64,000 bases of DNA from Microbacterium immunditiarum (GTDB taxonomy: Bacteria > Actinomycetota > Actinomycetes > Actinomycetales > Microbacteriaceae). Below the pieces are notes generated by a model. It was not told where the DNA came from. It saw only the letters and a list, made by a program, of their open reading frames with translations, and searched no databases. The stretch lies in the NCBI RefSeq assembly GCF_013409785.1, contig NZ_JACCBV010000001.1:496001-560000 (forward strand). Direction: 5' to 3'. Made by a program: the position numbers and the translations under genes. Below, in pieces: positions 50,110 to 57,514 of the stretch (its first letter is position 1; each line of letters starts with the position of its first letter).

Positions 50110-51215
50110 GCGAGCCGCGACACGAGGAGCCCGCCGACCGCAAGCAGGAGCGCGCGCCGCATCCGGAGGATCCCCGCAAGCCAGACAGCCCCACCGACGT
50201 GAAGAAGCGCTCGTGGGGCTACATCCTCAAGAAGACGTACCGTGAGTTCCTCGACGACCAGGCGACCGATCTCGCGGCCGCGCTCACGTACTACGCCGTG
50301 CTGGCGGTGTTCCCGGCGCTGCTCGCGATCGTCTCGATCATCGGCCTGTTCTCGGATCCCGAGACGACGGTTCAGGCGATGCTCGACTTCCTCGCCGGGA
50401 TGCTGCCGCCCGACTCCCTCGCGATCATCGAGGAGCCGCTCTCGAACCTCGCGCGGTCGCCCTCGGCCGGTCTCGCCTTCGTCGTCGGAATCGTGGGCGC
50501 GCTGTGGTCCGCCTCCGGCTATGTCACCGCATTCTCGCGCGCGATGAACCGCGTGTACGAGATCGACGAGGGCCGCCCCTTCTGGAAGCTCCGGCCCGCG
50601 ATGCTCGGCATCACGGTCATCGGCATCGTCGCCGCCGTCATCGCCGCCGCGCTCGTCGCCCTCTCGGGACCGGTCGCCGAGCAGGTCGGCTCCGCGCTCG
50701 GTCTGAGCGACGTCGCCGTCGCGGTCTGGGACGTCGCGAAGTGGATCATCGTGGCGTTCCTCGCCGTCGCGATCGTCGCGATCCTCTACTACGCCACTCC
50801 GAACGTGAAGCAGCCGAAGTTCCGCTGGATGAGCCTCGGCGCGCTCGTCGCGCTCGTGACGTGGGCCGCGGCATCCGTCGGCTTCGGCTTCTACGTGCTC
50901 AACTTCTCGAGCTACCAGGCGACCTACGGCGTCATCGGCGGTGTCATCGTCTTCCTGCTGTGGGTGTGGATCTCGAACCTCGCCCTGCTGTTCGGCGCGG
51001 AGCTCGACGCCGAGGTCGAGCGCGGTCGGCAGCTGCAGGCCGGCATCGAGGCCGAGGAGGCGATCCAGCTCCCGCCGCGCGACACGCGTGTCAGCGAGAA
51101 GCGCCAGAAGAAGCGCGAGGAGGAGATCGCGGACGGCCGGCGTCTGCGCGAGACGGAGGGCGGGTCGGAGCGCGAGAGCGACGACGAGCTCGTCAGCGGC
51201 CGTCGAGATCAGTGA
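50106..51215 (+). CDS. YihY/BrkB-family membrane protein
   Basis: A 369-residue protein with a charged N-terminal tail of about 45 residues, six membrane segments and a charged C-terminal tail. The family patterns LAAALTYYAVLAVFPALLAIVSIIGL and YGVIGGVIVFLLWVWISNLALLFGAELDAE are clear. YihY/BrkB proteins were once called ribonuclease BN in error; their role is unknown. The ATG at 50106 overlaps the stop of a 12-codon leader. Its end overlaps the convergent MFS gene by 23 bp. Confidence 0.88.
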   Translation: MSEPRHEEPADRKQERAPHPEDPRKPDSPTDVKKRSWGYILKKTYREFLDDQATDLAAALTYYAVLAVFPALLAIVSIIGLFSDPETTVQAMLDFLAGMLPPDSLAIIEEPLSNLARSPSAGLAFVVGIVGALWSASGYVTAFSRAMNRVYEIDEGRPFWKLRPAMLGITVIGIVAAVIAAALVALSGPVAEQVGSALGLSDVAVAVWDVAKWIIVAFLAVAIVAILYYATPNVKQPKFRWMSLGALVALVTWAAASVGFGFYVLNFSSYQATYGVIGGVIVFLLWVWISNLALLFGAELDAEVERGRQLQAGIEAEEAIQLPPRDTRVSEKRQKKREEEIADGRRLRETEGGSERESDDELVSGRRDQ

Positions 51216-52863
51216 CGTCGGATGCCTCGGCGAGCGCCGCCTCGCCGGTCGCGACCGATTCGGGGATGTCTCCGGGCTTGAACCCCGGCAGGCGGCTCGC
51301 GGGCACGATCGCGATCGCGCTGACGCCGGCGAGGATGAGCAGACCGACCTTGAGCGCCCCGAGGCGCGCGGACTCGTTCGCCTCGACGGCCGCCTCCACC
51401 TGGCTCGGTGACGCATCCGTCTCTTCGAGGATCTCGCGCAGGCGGTCGTTGCTCACGAAGTTCGTGCGGTCGAGGTCGACCTGTGAGACGAGCTCGTCCG
51501 GGAGCTCGGGGTGCGCGGCGACGGCCGAGAAGACGTTGACGCTCAGAAGCCCGACGAGCAGGGCGCCGGCAACCGCGGTGCCGACCGCCGACGCGAGGTT
51601 CTGCGTCGTGCCGCGCACCGAGCCGACGTCGCCGGCGAGCTCCTTCGGCGACGCGGTGACGAGCACGTTGAACACGAGCGTCACGAGCGCGCCCTGACCG
51701 ACGCCGAAGACGAAGAGCCCGAGGATCGTGGGCAGTGTCTCCCAGTTGTTCGTCACGACGAGCGCGAGCCACACGAGCGCGACCGTGGTCAGCCCGAACG
51801 AGAACATGCCGATCGCGCGCGGGGTGAAGCGCCGGTAGAACCGCACGACGATGATGGCTGTGAAGAAGACCGTCAGGTTGAACGGCAGCATCGCCAGCGA
51901 CGTGTCGAACGGCGTCCTGCCCTGCACGATCTGGATGTAGAGCGGGATCGAGAAGTTCAGCGCCGCCTCCAGCGCCACCACGATGAACATCGCGTAGATC
52001 GCGGCGCGCTCCTGCGTCGATCCGAAGATCGAGAGACTCACCAGCTGCACGCGGCCCTTCGCGGCGGACCGCCGGGTCCAGAAGAAGAACAGCGGGACCA
52101 GCACGATCCCGACCACCATCAGCACGGGCGCGGGTGAGAGCCCGAGGATGTCGAACGGGGCGTCGAGGCGGGCGGCGAACAGACCCCACGTGTTGAGGTT
52201 GTTGACGCCGACCGTGAGCGACACGATGCCGAGGCCGATGAGCACGGCGCCGACGTAGTCGATCGTGACGTCGCGGTTTCCCGGCACGTCGAGCAGCGTG
52301 AAGCTCAGCGCGAAGGCCGCGACCGCGAACACGAGCACCACGATGAAGACGGGGCGCCATCCGACAAGCGTCGCGAGAGTTCCGCCGAGCAGGAACGCCG
52401 TCACTCCGGCGAGGGCGCGTGCGGATCCGAGCGACCCGATCGCGGTCTCCTGCTGGCGCCCGCGATAGTTCTCGGCGATGAGCGCGACGAGCGACGGCAC
52501 GATGATGGCGGCGGATGCCCCGGCCAGCGCCTGCGCGACGATGATCCAGATCGCGGACGGCGCGAGGATCATCATCACCGCGGATGCCCCGAACACGGCG
52601 ACCACGGTGCGGAACATGATCACCCAGCCGACGCGCTGGCCGATCTTGGCCCCGACCATGACCAGCGCGGCGACGAAGATGCCGTACGTGACGATGGCGG
52701 TGCTCACGACCGTCGGAGGCACGCCGAGCGTCTCGACGATCCCGCCGAGCGACACCGGCAGCGCGGCCACGTTGTACGACATGAGCATCTGCGCGAGGAA
52801 GAGCCCTGCCATCGGCATCCATGAGCGGCGGGCGGTCTCGGTCGAGGCCGGGTCTGCGGTCAC
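51193..52863 (-). CDS. MFS transporter, DHA2-like drug exporter family
   Basis: A 556-residue transporter with about fourteen segments, the length of DHA2 exporters. GLFLAQMLMSYNVAALPVSLGGIVETLG, a loop GAKIGQRVGWVIMFRTV and GVGQGALVTLVFNVLVTASPKELAGDVGSVRGTTQNLASAVGTA are typical. A C-terminal extracytoplasmic insertion (about 475-525) is unusually polar and precedes the last segment. It starts by GTGA overlap with the glutaminase gene, so the two are coupled; the reason for that pairing is unclear. Confidence 0.83.
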   Translation of the reverse strand: MTADPASTETARRSWMPMAGLFLAQMLMSYNVAALPVSLGGIVETLGVPPTVVSTAIVTYGIFVAALVMVGAKIGQRVGWVIMFRTVVAVFGASAVMMILAPSAIWIIVAQALAGASAAIIVPSLVALIAENYRGRQQETAIGSLGSARALAGVTAFLLGGTLATLVGWRPVFIVVLVFAVAAFALSFTLLDVPGNRDVTIDYVGAVLIGLGIVSLTVGVNNLNTWGLFAARLDAPFDILGLSPAPVLMVVGIVLVPLFFFWTRRSAAKGRVQLVSLSIFGSTQERAAIYAMFIVVALEAALNFSIPLYIQIVQGRTPFDTSLAMLPFNLTVFFTAIIVVRFYRRFTPRAIGMFSFGLTTVALVWLALVVTNNWETLPTILGLFVFGVGQGALVTLVFNVLVTASPKELAGDVGSVRGTTQNLASAVGTAVAGALLVGLLSVNVFSAVAAHPELPDELVSQVDLDRTNFVSNDRLREILEETDASPSQVEAAVEANESARLGALKVGLLILAGVSAIAIVPASRLPGFKPGDIPESVATGEAALAEASDVTDLDGR

Positions 52864-53918
52864 GCGCGTGCTCCTGTCGGATGCGCCGAGGCGGCTGTCG
52901 TCTCGGGCTGCGGCGGGGCCGGGCGGGCGGCCGACGCGAAGATGTTGAGCCCGAGCGCGCGCGACAGGTACGCCGTCGCGATCTGCCCGCGCACACTGTT
53001 GCCGGCTTCGTCGAGCCGCGGTGCGAAGGCGCCGATCCCGACCTTGCCCGGCGCGACGGTGACCAGCCCGCCCGCGACGCCGGACTTGCCGGGCAGCCCG
53101 ATCTCGAACAGCCACTCGCCGGAGCGCTCGTACAGTCCGCTCGAAGCGAGCACCGCGAGCGTGTCGCGGCATACCTCGGCCGACACGACGCGCTCACGGG
53201 TCTCCGGGTTGACGCCGCCGTCGGCGAGCGTCGCCGCCATGACCGCGAGGTCGTGGGCGTCGACGAGCAGCGCGCACTGCCGCGTGTACACGTCGACGAC
53301 CGCGGACGGATCGAACCGGATGCGCCCGTAGCTCCCGAGCAGCTGCGCGATCGCGCGATTGCGGTGGTTGGTCTCTGACTCGGAGCGGTACACCTCTTCG
53401 TCGACCTCGAGCCGGCGCCCGGCGAACCGCGACAGTCCCGACGCGATGCCGGCCCACTTCTCCTCTGCGGTGTCGCCCGGCATGAGAGCGGTCGTCGCGA
53501 TCGCGCCCGCGTTCACCATCGGGTTGCCCGGATGCCCCTCGTTGAGCTCGATCGCGACGATGGAGTTGAAGGCGGACCCGGTGTTGTTCACGCCGACGAT
53601 GTCGAAGACCTCTTCGTGTCCGAGCGCTTCGCACAGCAGCGCGTAGACGAACGCCTTCGAGATTGATTGGATCGAGAAGCGCACCCCCGAGTCGCCGATG
53701 TCGTGCGCGACCCCGTCGACGCCGACGACGCTCACACCGAAGAGCTCGGGATCGACGCCCGCGAGGATCGGGATGTAGTCGGCGACGGCGCCCTCGTGGT
53801 GACCGAGCGCTCGCGCGTGCGCCGCGGCGAGCAGCTCGTCGATGCGTCCTCCCGCCGGCAGGTTGCCCGTCTCGGCAACCTGCAGTACGTCGTGCACGTC
53901 GAGGTCGCGCTCACGCAT
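52860..53918 (-). CDS. glsA: Glutaminase
   Basis: A 352-residue GlsA glutaminase, hydrolysing glutamine to glutamate and ammonia. FSIQSISKAFVYAL carries the catalytic Ser-x-x-Lys, NPMVNAGAIA, ESETNHRNRAIA, VYTRQCALLV and the C-terminal GLPGKSGVAGG complete the beta-lactamase-like site. The final 30 residues are Pro/Ala-rich and probably disordered. It is first in a two-gene operon with the MFS gene. Confidence 0.92.
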   Translation of the reverse strand: MRERDLDVHDVLQVAETGNLPAGGRIDELLAAAHARALGHHEGAVADYIPILAGVDPELFGVSVVGVDGVAHDIGDSGVRFSIQSISKAFVYALLCEALGHEEVFDIVGVNNTGSAFNSIVAIELNEGHPGNPMVNAGAIATTALMPGDTAEEKWAGIASGLSRFAGRRLEVDEEVYRSESETNHRNRAIAQLLGSYGRIRFDPSAVVDVYTRQCALLVDAHDLAVMAATLADGGVNPETRERVVSAEVCRDTLAVLASSGLYERSGEWLFEIGLPGKSGVAGGLVTVAPGKVGIGAFAPRLDEAGNSVRGQIATAYLSRALGLNIFASAARPAPPQPETTAASAHPTGARA

Positions 53919-53966
53919 GGCCTCACGGTACTGCGCTTGGCGGCCGGGCGGGGGGTGGACGACGAG

Positions 53967-53997
53967 AAGCGCCCCCGCCCGCGGGGCGGGGGCGCTT
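53967..53997 (-). terminator. Hairpin terminator of csbD-like gene
   Basis: A perfect 14-bp stem (53967-53980 with 53984-53997), starting AAGCGCCCCCGCCC, with a 3-nt loop. It begins 13 bp past the stop of the CsbD-like gene. It may work on both strands, although glsA, transcribed to the left, does not need it. Confidence 0.72.
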
Positions 53998-54009
53998 CGG
54001 TGCCTAGAT

Positions 54010-54180
54010 CTACTTGAAGGCGTCCTTGACGTTCTCGCCGGCCTTCTTCAGGTTGGCCTTCGTCTGGTCGGCCTGACCCTCAGCCTCGAGGCGCTCGTCG
54101 TCGGTGCCCTTTCCGACAGCTTCCTTCGCCTTGCCGGCGGCGTCCTGGGCGGCATTCTGAATCTTGTCGTCAAGACCCAT
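54010..54180 (-). CDS. CsbD-family stress-response protein
   Basis: A 56-residue acidic/basic helical protein reading MGLDDKIQNAAQDAAGKAKEAVGK at the start in outline (DKIQNxAxDxxGKxKExxGK) with EGQADQTKANLKKAGENVKD later. This is the CsbD pattern, strongly induced by general stress in Bacillus, biochemical role unknown. GGAGGGAG 5 nt before the ATG is a strong ribosome binding site, and a perfect hairpin follows, both fitting a highly expressed small gene. Confidence 0.9.
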   Translation of the reverse strand: MGLDDKIQNAAQDAAGKAKEAVGKGTDDERLEAEGQADQTKANLKKAGENVKDAFK

Positions 54181-54363
54181 GTCGGCTCCCTCCTGACAGA
54201 TCCGGGCCGTTCCCGGAAGTAGGTCAACGATAAGAACCGCTTCGGATGCCGCCAGGGGGGTCGACGCGGGACGCGAGATGCGCTAGACGCCGGCCGGGGC
54301 ATCCGCGACCCCGCGCGTCAAGTGACTCGCACTCGCCGCCGCGCCCTGCGAGAATCCCCAAGC

Positions 54364-55044
54364 GTGGGCCTCTTCGCCGATGTCGTGAATGTGTTCGTCG
54401 ACTCCCGCGGGCAGCATGGCAATCCGCTCGGGATCATCTGGTCATCCGATTCGACCCGCGGCCAGGAGCAGCAGATCGCGAGCGACCTCGGATTCAGCGA
54501 GACGATCTTCATCGACGACTTCGCCGACGGCGAGTGCCGCGCGCGGATCTTCACGCCCACGCGCGAGCTCGCCTTCGCGGGGCATCCGACCGTCGGACTC
54601 GCCGCGTGGCTGCGCGGGAGCGGCGACGACATCCGCACGATCGTCGTGCCTGCGGGAACGGTGCGCGTGCGCGCCGAGGGCGATCTCGTCTTCGTCACGG
54701 CCGCGCCGGAGTGGGGGCCGGTGTTCGACTTCGAGCAGCTCGAGTCGCCGCGGGATGTCGAAGCTGTCGACCCGGCCGCGTACGGCGGCGGGATCTACTA
54801 CGTGTGGGCGTGGATCGACGAGCGGGCGGGCCACCTCCGTGCGCGCATGTTCGGGCCCGCGATCGGCATCCCCGAGGACGAGGCGACCGGCGCCGCGGCG
54901 ATCCGCCTCGCGGGAATGCTCGGCCGCGACCTCGAGATCACTCAGGGCCACGGATCCCAGCTGTTCACGCGAGTGGTCGACGACGGCCGGCTCGTCGAGG
55001 TCGGCGGGCGCACGGCGGACGTCGGGAGCATCGAGATCCGCTGA
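54364..55044 (+). CDS. PhzF-family isomerase
   Basis: A 226-residue protein of the PhzF/diaminopimelate-epimerase-like fold. VNVFVDSRGQHGNPLGII, GFSETIFI, ARIFTPTRELAFAGHPTVGLA and a late MFGPAIGIPEDEATGAAAIRLAG are diagnostic; the catalytic Glu is in FSET. It is shorter than most PhzF proteins (260-300) but all motifs are present. The start is a GTG at 54364. No phenazine genes are nearby, so the substrate is unknown. Confidence 0.85.
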   Translation: MGLFADVVNVFVDSRGQHGNPLGIIWSSDSTRGQEQQIASDLGFSETIFIDDFADGECRARIFTPTRELAFAGHPTVGLAAWLRGSGDDIRTIVVPAGTVRVRAEGDLVFVTAAPEWGPVFDFEQLESPRDVEAVDPAAYGGGIYYVWAWIDERAGHLRARMFGPAIGIPEDEATGAAAIRLAGMLGRDLEITQGHGSQLFTRVVDDGRLVEVGGRTADVGSIEIR

Positions 55045-55154
55045 CCGGATCCGCGGCGGACGGCGGCGAGAGGACCGCGCCGTCGGCCCTCGACCACGGT
55101 CGGCATCGGATGCCGCGAAAGGGGTTGTGTGGAGCATCCGGCCCCGCGCCGCCG

Positions 55155-55718
55155 TCAGCGGACCACGCGATGGCGCAGGTAGACGACGCCGTTGCCGAAG
55201 ACGCGCGTCTCGAGCAGTTCGAGGTCGACCTTCTTCTCGTTGCGCGAGAAGAAGGGGATGCCGCCGCCGAGCAGCACGGGGTAGATGCGCACGCGGTACT
55301 CGTCGATGAGGTCGGCGTCGGCCGCCGCGGCGGCGAGCGTCGCGCCGCCGATCGCGATCTCGCCGTCGCCCGGCTCGGCGCGCAGGCGCTGGATCTCGTC
55401 GGCGATGCTGCCCGTCGCGAGCCGCGCACTGCCCCGCACCTCGGTGAGGGTGTGGGAGAACACGACTTTCGGCAGCGGGTTCCACAGCGACGCCCACTCC
55501 CGCTCGTCCTCGCTGAAGGACTGCGCCGCGTCGGGGTCCTCCCAATAGAGCATCGTCTCGTAGAGCTTGCGCCCCAGGAAGTGCACGTCGACGCTGCGGA
55601 TCTCTTCGATATGGGAGCGGAAGATCTCGTCGTCGGGCGCCGACCAGTCGATGCCGCCGTCGGGATCGACGATGAAGCCGTCGAGCGACATCGTCATCGA
55701 GAACGTCACCGTGCGCAT
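55155..55718 (-). CDS. Dihydrofolate-reductase-like RibD C-terminal domain protein
   Basis: A 187-residue RibD_C/YyaP-like protein. TFSMTMSLDGFI at the N-terminus, FLGRKLYETMLYWED, EIAIGGATLAAAAADADLIDEYRVRIYPVLLGGGIPFF match the family pattern with its GGxxL nucleotide site and PVLLGxGxPFF end. AGGAGG precedes the ATG at 55718. It is not a recent duplicate of the similar gene at 43000. Substrate unknown. Confidence 0.85.
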   Translation of the reverse strand: MRTVTFSMTMSLDGFIVDPDGGIDWSAPDDEIFRSHIEEIRSVDVHFLGRKLYETMLYWEDPDAAQSFSEDEREWASLWNPLPKVVFSHTLTEVRGSARLATGSIADEIQRLRAEPGDGEIAIGGATLAAAAADADLIDEYRVRIYPVLLGGGIPFFSRNEKKVDLELLETRVFGNGVVYLRHRVVR

Positions 55719-55791
55719 CAGGGATGCCTCCTCGCTGGGGTACCGTGCCGAGGCTACTCCCGGCGTGCGACTCGGCGGCGCCGGCGGCGCG

Positions 55792-56364
55792 ATGTGCGAG
55801 AGTGCTCACGTGCCATCGGACCTGTCGCCTCAATCGCTCAGCGAGGAGGATCGCCGTCTCGTCGCCGCGTGGGCAGCGGACTGCGCCGAGCGCGTGCTGC
55901 CGCTGTTCGAGGCGGAGGCGCCCGACGACGACCGTGCTCGCGACGCGATCGCGCGAGCACGGGCCTTCTCACGTGGCGAGCTCAGCGCGGCCGAACAGAT
56001 CCGCCGCAGGTTCGTCGCCGGTCGGGCCGCCCATTCCGCGACGTCTCCGGCGGGGGCGGCAGCCGCTCGCGCCGCCGCTCAGGCGGCGGGAGTGGCGCAC
56101 ATGGGCGCGCACGCTCTCGGCGCGGCCGCCTACGCCGCGAAGGCGGTCGCCCTGACGGCAGAGGATGGACAGGACGCACACGCCGCGAGCGCCGAGCTCG
56201 AATGGCAGCTCGAGCGGATGAGTGCGGAAGCGGCATCCGCTCTTGGACGATTGCCGCCAGTCGGTGAGGACTCCTCCGGCCCACTCGGCTCGGGGCTTCT
56301 CGCGTCGGGCGACCTCGGGGCGCACATCCGGCGGGTCCAGGGCGCCCTCCGCTCGCCACGCTAG
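55792..56364 (+). CDS. Imm5-like immunity protein (orphan)
   Basis: A 190-residue Ala-rich helical protein. LSEEDRRLVAAWAADCAERVLPLFE, then ARDAIARARAFSRGEL, a run AAARAAAQAAGVAHMGAHALGAAAYAAKAV correspond in outline (DRRLxAxWAADCAERVLPLFE; HxxxHALGAAxYAxKA) to proteins called Imm5, predicted to neutralise polymorphic toxins. No toxin gene is next to it. The assignment rests on memory of that pattern; the ATG at 55792 and a GTG at 55810 are both possible starts. Confidence 0.6.
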   Translation: MCESAHVPSDLSPQSLSEEDRRLVAAWAADCAERVLPLFEAEAPDDDRARDAIARARAFSRGELSAAEQIRRRFVAGRAAHSATSPAGAAAARAAAQAAGVAHMGAHALGAAAYAAKAVALTAEDGQDAHAASAELEWQLERMSAEAASALGRLPPVGEDSSGPLGSGLLASGDLGAHIRRVQGALRSPR

Positions 56365-56400
56365 CCCGAGCCTGCCGAGACGCCTGTCCGTCCGGGCCCG

Positions 56401-56463
56401 TCGAGATCGCACGGATCACCGCCGAGATCTTCGGGTCGTGGTCATTCGTGCGATCTCGATCGG
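56401..56463. repeat. GATCGCACG palindromic repeat, copy 1
   Basis: TCGAGATCGCACGGATCACC at the left faces CGTGCGATCTCGATCGG at the right across about 25 nt containing CCGAGATCTTCGG. Related copies lie near 57369, 60017 and 60556. Confidence 0.7.
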
Positions 56464-56486
56464 GGCAGAGCGCCTACGCTTGACGG

Positions 56487-57338
56487 GTGAACGGACTCGG
56501 CCGCGCCCGCGGCGTCGTGATGGTCGAGGGCCTACCCGGTTCGGGCAAGTCCACCACCGCCGACGACCTGGCGAAGTGGCTCACCGCGAACGGCGCCACC
56601 GCCCATCACTGGCCCGAGGGGCGCGCCGATCACCCCGTCGATTTCGAGCACGTCTCGCTCCTGTCCGACGGCGAGTACACCCGCATCCGCGACGAGGACC
56701 CGCAGTCGTGGCATCGGCTGGACGCGCGAGCCGAGCACTATCCCGGCATGTGGCTCATCCGCCACACCGACAAGCTCGACCTGCCGCCCGCGCTCGCCGA
56801 GACGATCCGCGGGCGGGACGCGTACGACGGCGACGTCTCGCCGCAGCTGCACGCACGGGTGCTGTCCGAGAGCTGGCGGCGATACGGTTCGCGGATGCCG
56901 CAACCCGGCATAGAGGTCTGGGAGTGCGTCTTCATCCAGAACCCCGTGTGCGCCTTCATCGCCCGGTTCGACCAGCCGGTCGACGCCCTCACGGCGCACG
57001 TGCAGGGCCTGGCCGCAGCGATCCGCGGTCACAATCCGATGCTGGTCTACCTGGACGCGGGCGATCCCGAGCCGGTGCTGCGGGCCGTGGCATCCGAGCG
57101 TCCTGACTGGTGGCTCGACCTCGTGATCCCGTACCACACGCAGCAGGGCTACGGCCTGCGACGAGGGCTGGAAGGCTTCGACGGCTACGTCGAGTTCATG
57201 CGGATGCGCCGCGAGCTCGAGCTCGAGCTGCTCTCGAAGCTCGACCTGCCGACGCTGCTGATCCGCACCGACGAGGAGCCGAGGAGTGCCACCGCGGAGC
57301 GCGTGCATGCGTTCGTAGAGGAGCATCTCGTCGCGTAG
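56487..57338 (+). CDS. P-loop kinase-like protein, unknown
   Basis: A 283-residue protein. Walker A is VVMVEGLPGSGKSTT at residues 10-24. No other motif names it; the composition is globular with several Trp (WHRLDARAEHYPGMW, DWWLDLVIPYHTQQGYGL), resembling small-molecule or nucleoside-kinase-like proteins of actinobacteria. The start is a GTG at 56487 with TACGCT 6 nt before, a possible leaderless start directly downstream of a repeat. Its product cannot be predicted. Confidence 0.7.
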   Translation: MNGLGRARGVVMVEGLPGSGKSTTADDLAKWLTANGATAHHWPEGRADHPVDFEHVSLLSDGEYTRIRDEDPQSWHRLDARAEHYPGMWLIRHTDKLDLPPALAETIRGRDAYDGDVSPQLHARVLSESWRRYGSRMPQPGIEVWECVFIQNPVCAFIARFDQPVDALTAHVQGLAAAIRGHNPMLVYLDAGDPEPVLRAVASERPDWWLDLVIPYHTQQGYGLRRGLEGFDGYVEFMRMRRELELELLSKLDLPTLLIRTDEEPRSATAERVHAFVEEHLVA

Positions 57339-57368
57339 CGCGCCGCTCCTCACCCTCGCGGAGCGCCG

Positions 57369-57424
57369 GGATTGCGTGAGTTGCAGGCTTGAGGCTGCGA
57401 CGGTTGTGATTCGTGCAATCTCGC
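57369..57424. repeat. GATCGCACG palindromic repeat, copy 2 (diverged)
   Basis: GGGATTGCGTGAGTTGC on the left faces GTGATTCGTGCAATCTCGCG on the right. The right arm matches the other copies (GTGATTCGTGCGATCTCG) with one change. It lies upstream of the penicillin-binding protein leader. Confidence 0.6.
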
Positions 57425-57478
57425 GAACCATATTCTCGGTCCGATAACAACCCGTCGCACAAACGGGAGGGGTCTGAG

Positions 57479-57514
57479 ATGCTGTCACCAACCGCACATT
57501 GGATGCCGTCGTGA
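57479..57514 (+). CDS. Short leader reading frame overlapping the PBP start
   Basis: An 11-codon frame (MLSPTAHWMPS) with a strong ribosome binding site GGGAGGGG 6 nt upstream. Its TGA overlaps the GTG start of the penicillin-binding protein (GTGA). The large gene has no ribosome binding site of its own, so ribosomes likely reach it by reinitiation. An alternative is that the PBP starts at TTG 57499. Confidence 0.5.
   Translation: MLSPTAHWMPS

Noticed and set aside
54364..55044. Phenazine biosynthesis gene
   Set aside because: PhzF-type fold only; no other phz gene is present, so the pathway claim is not supported.
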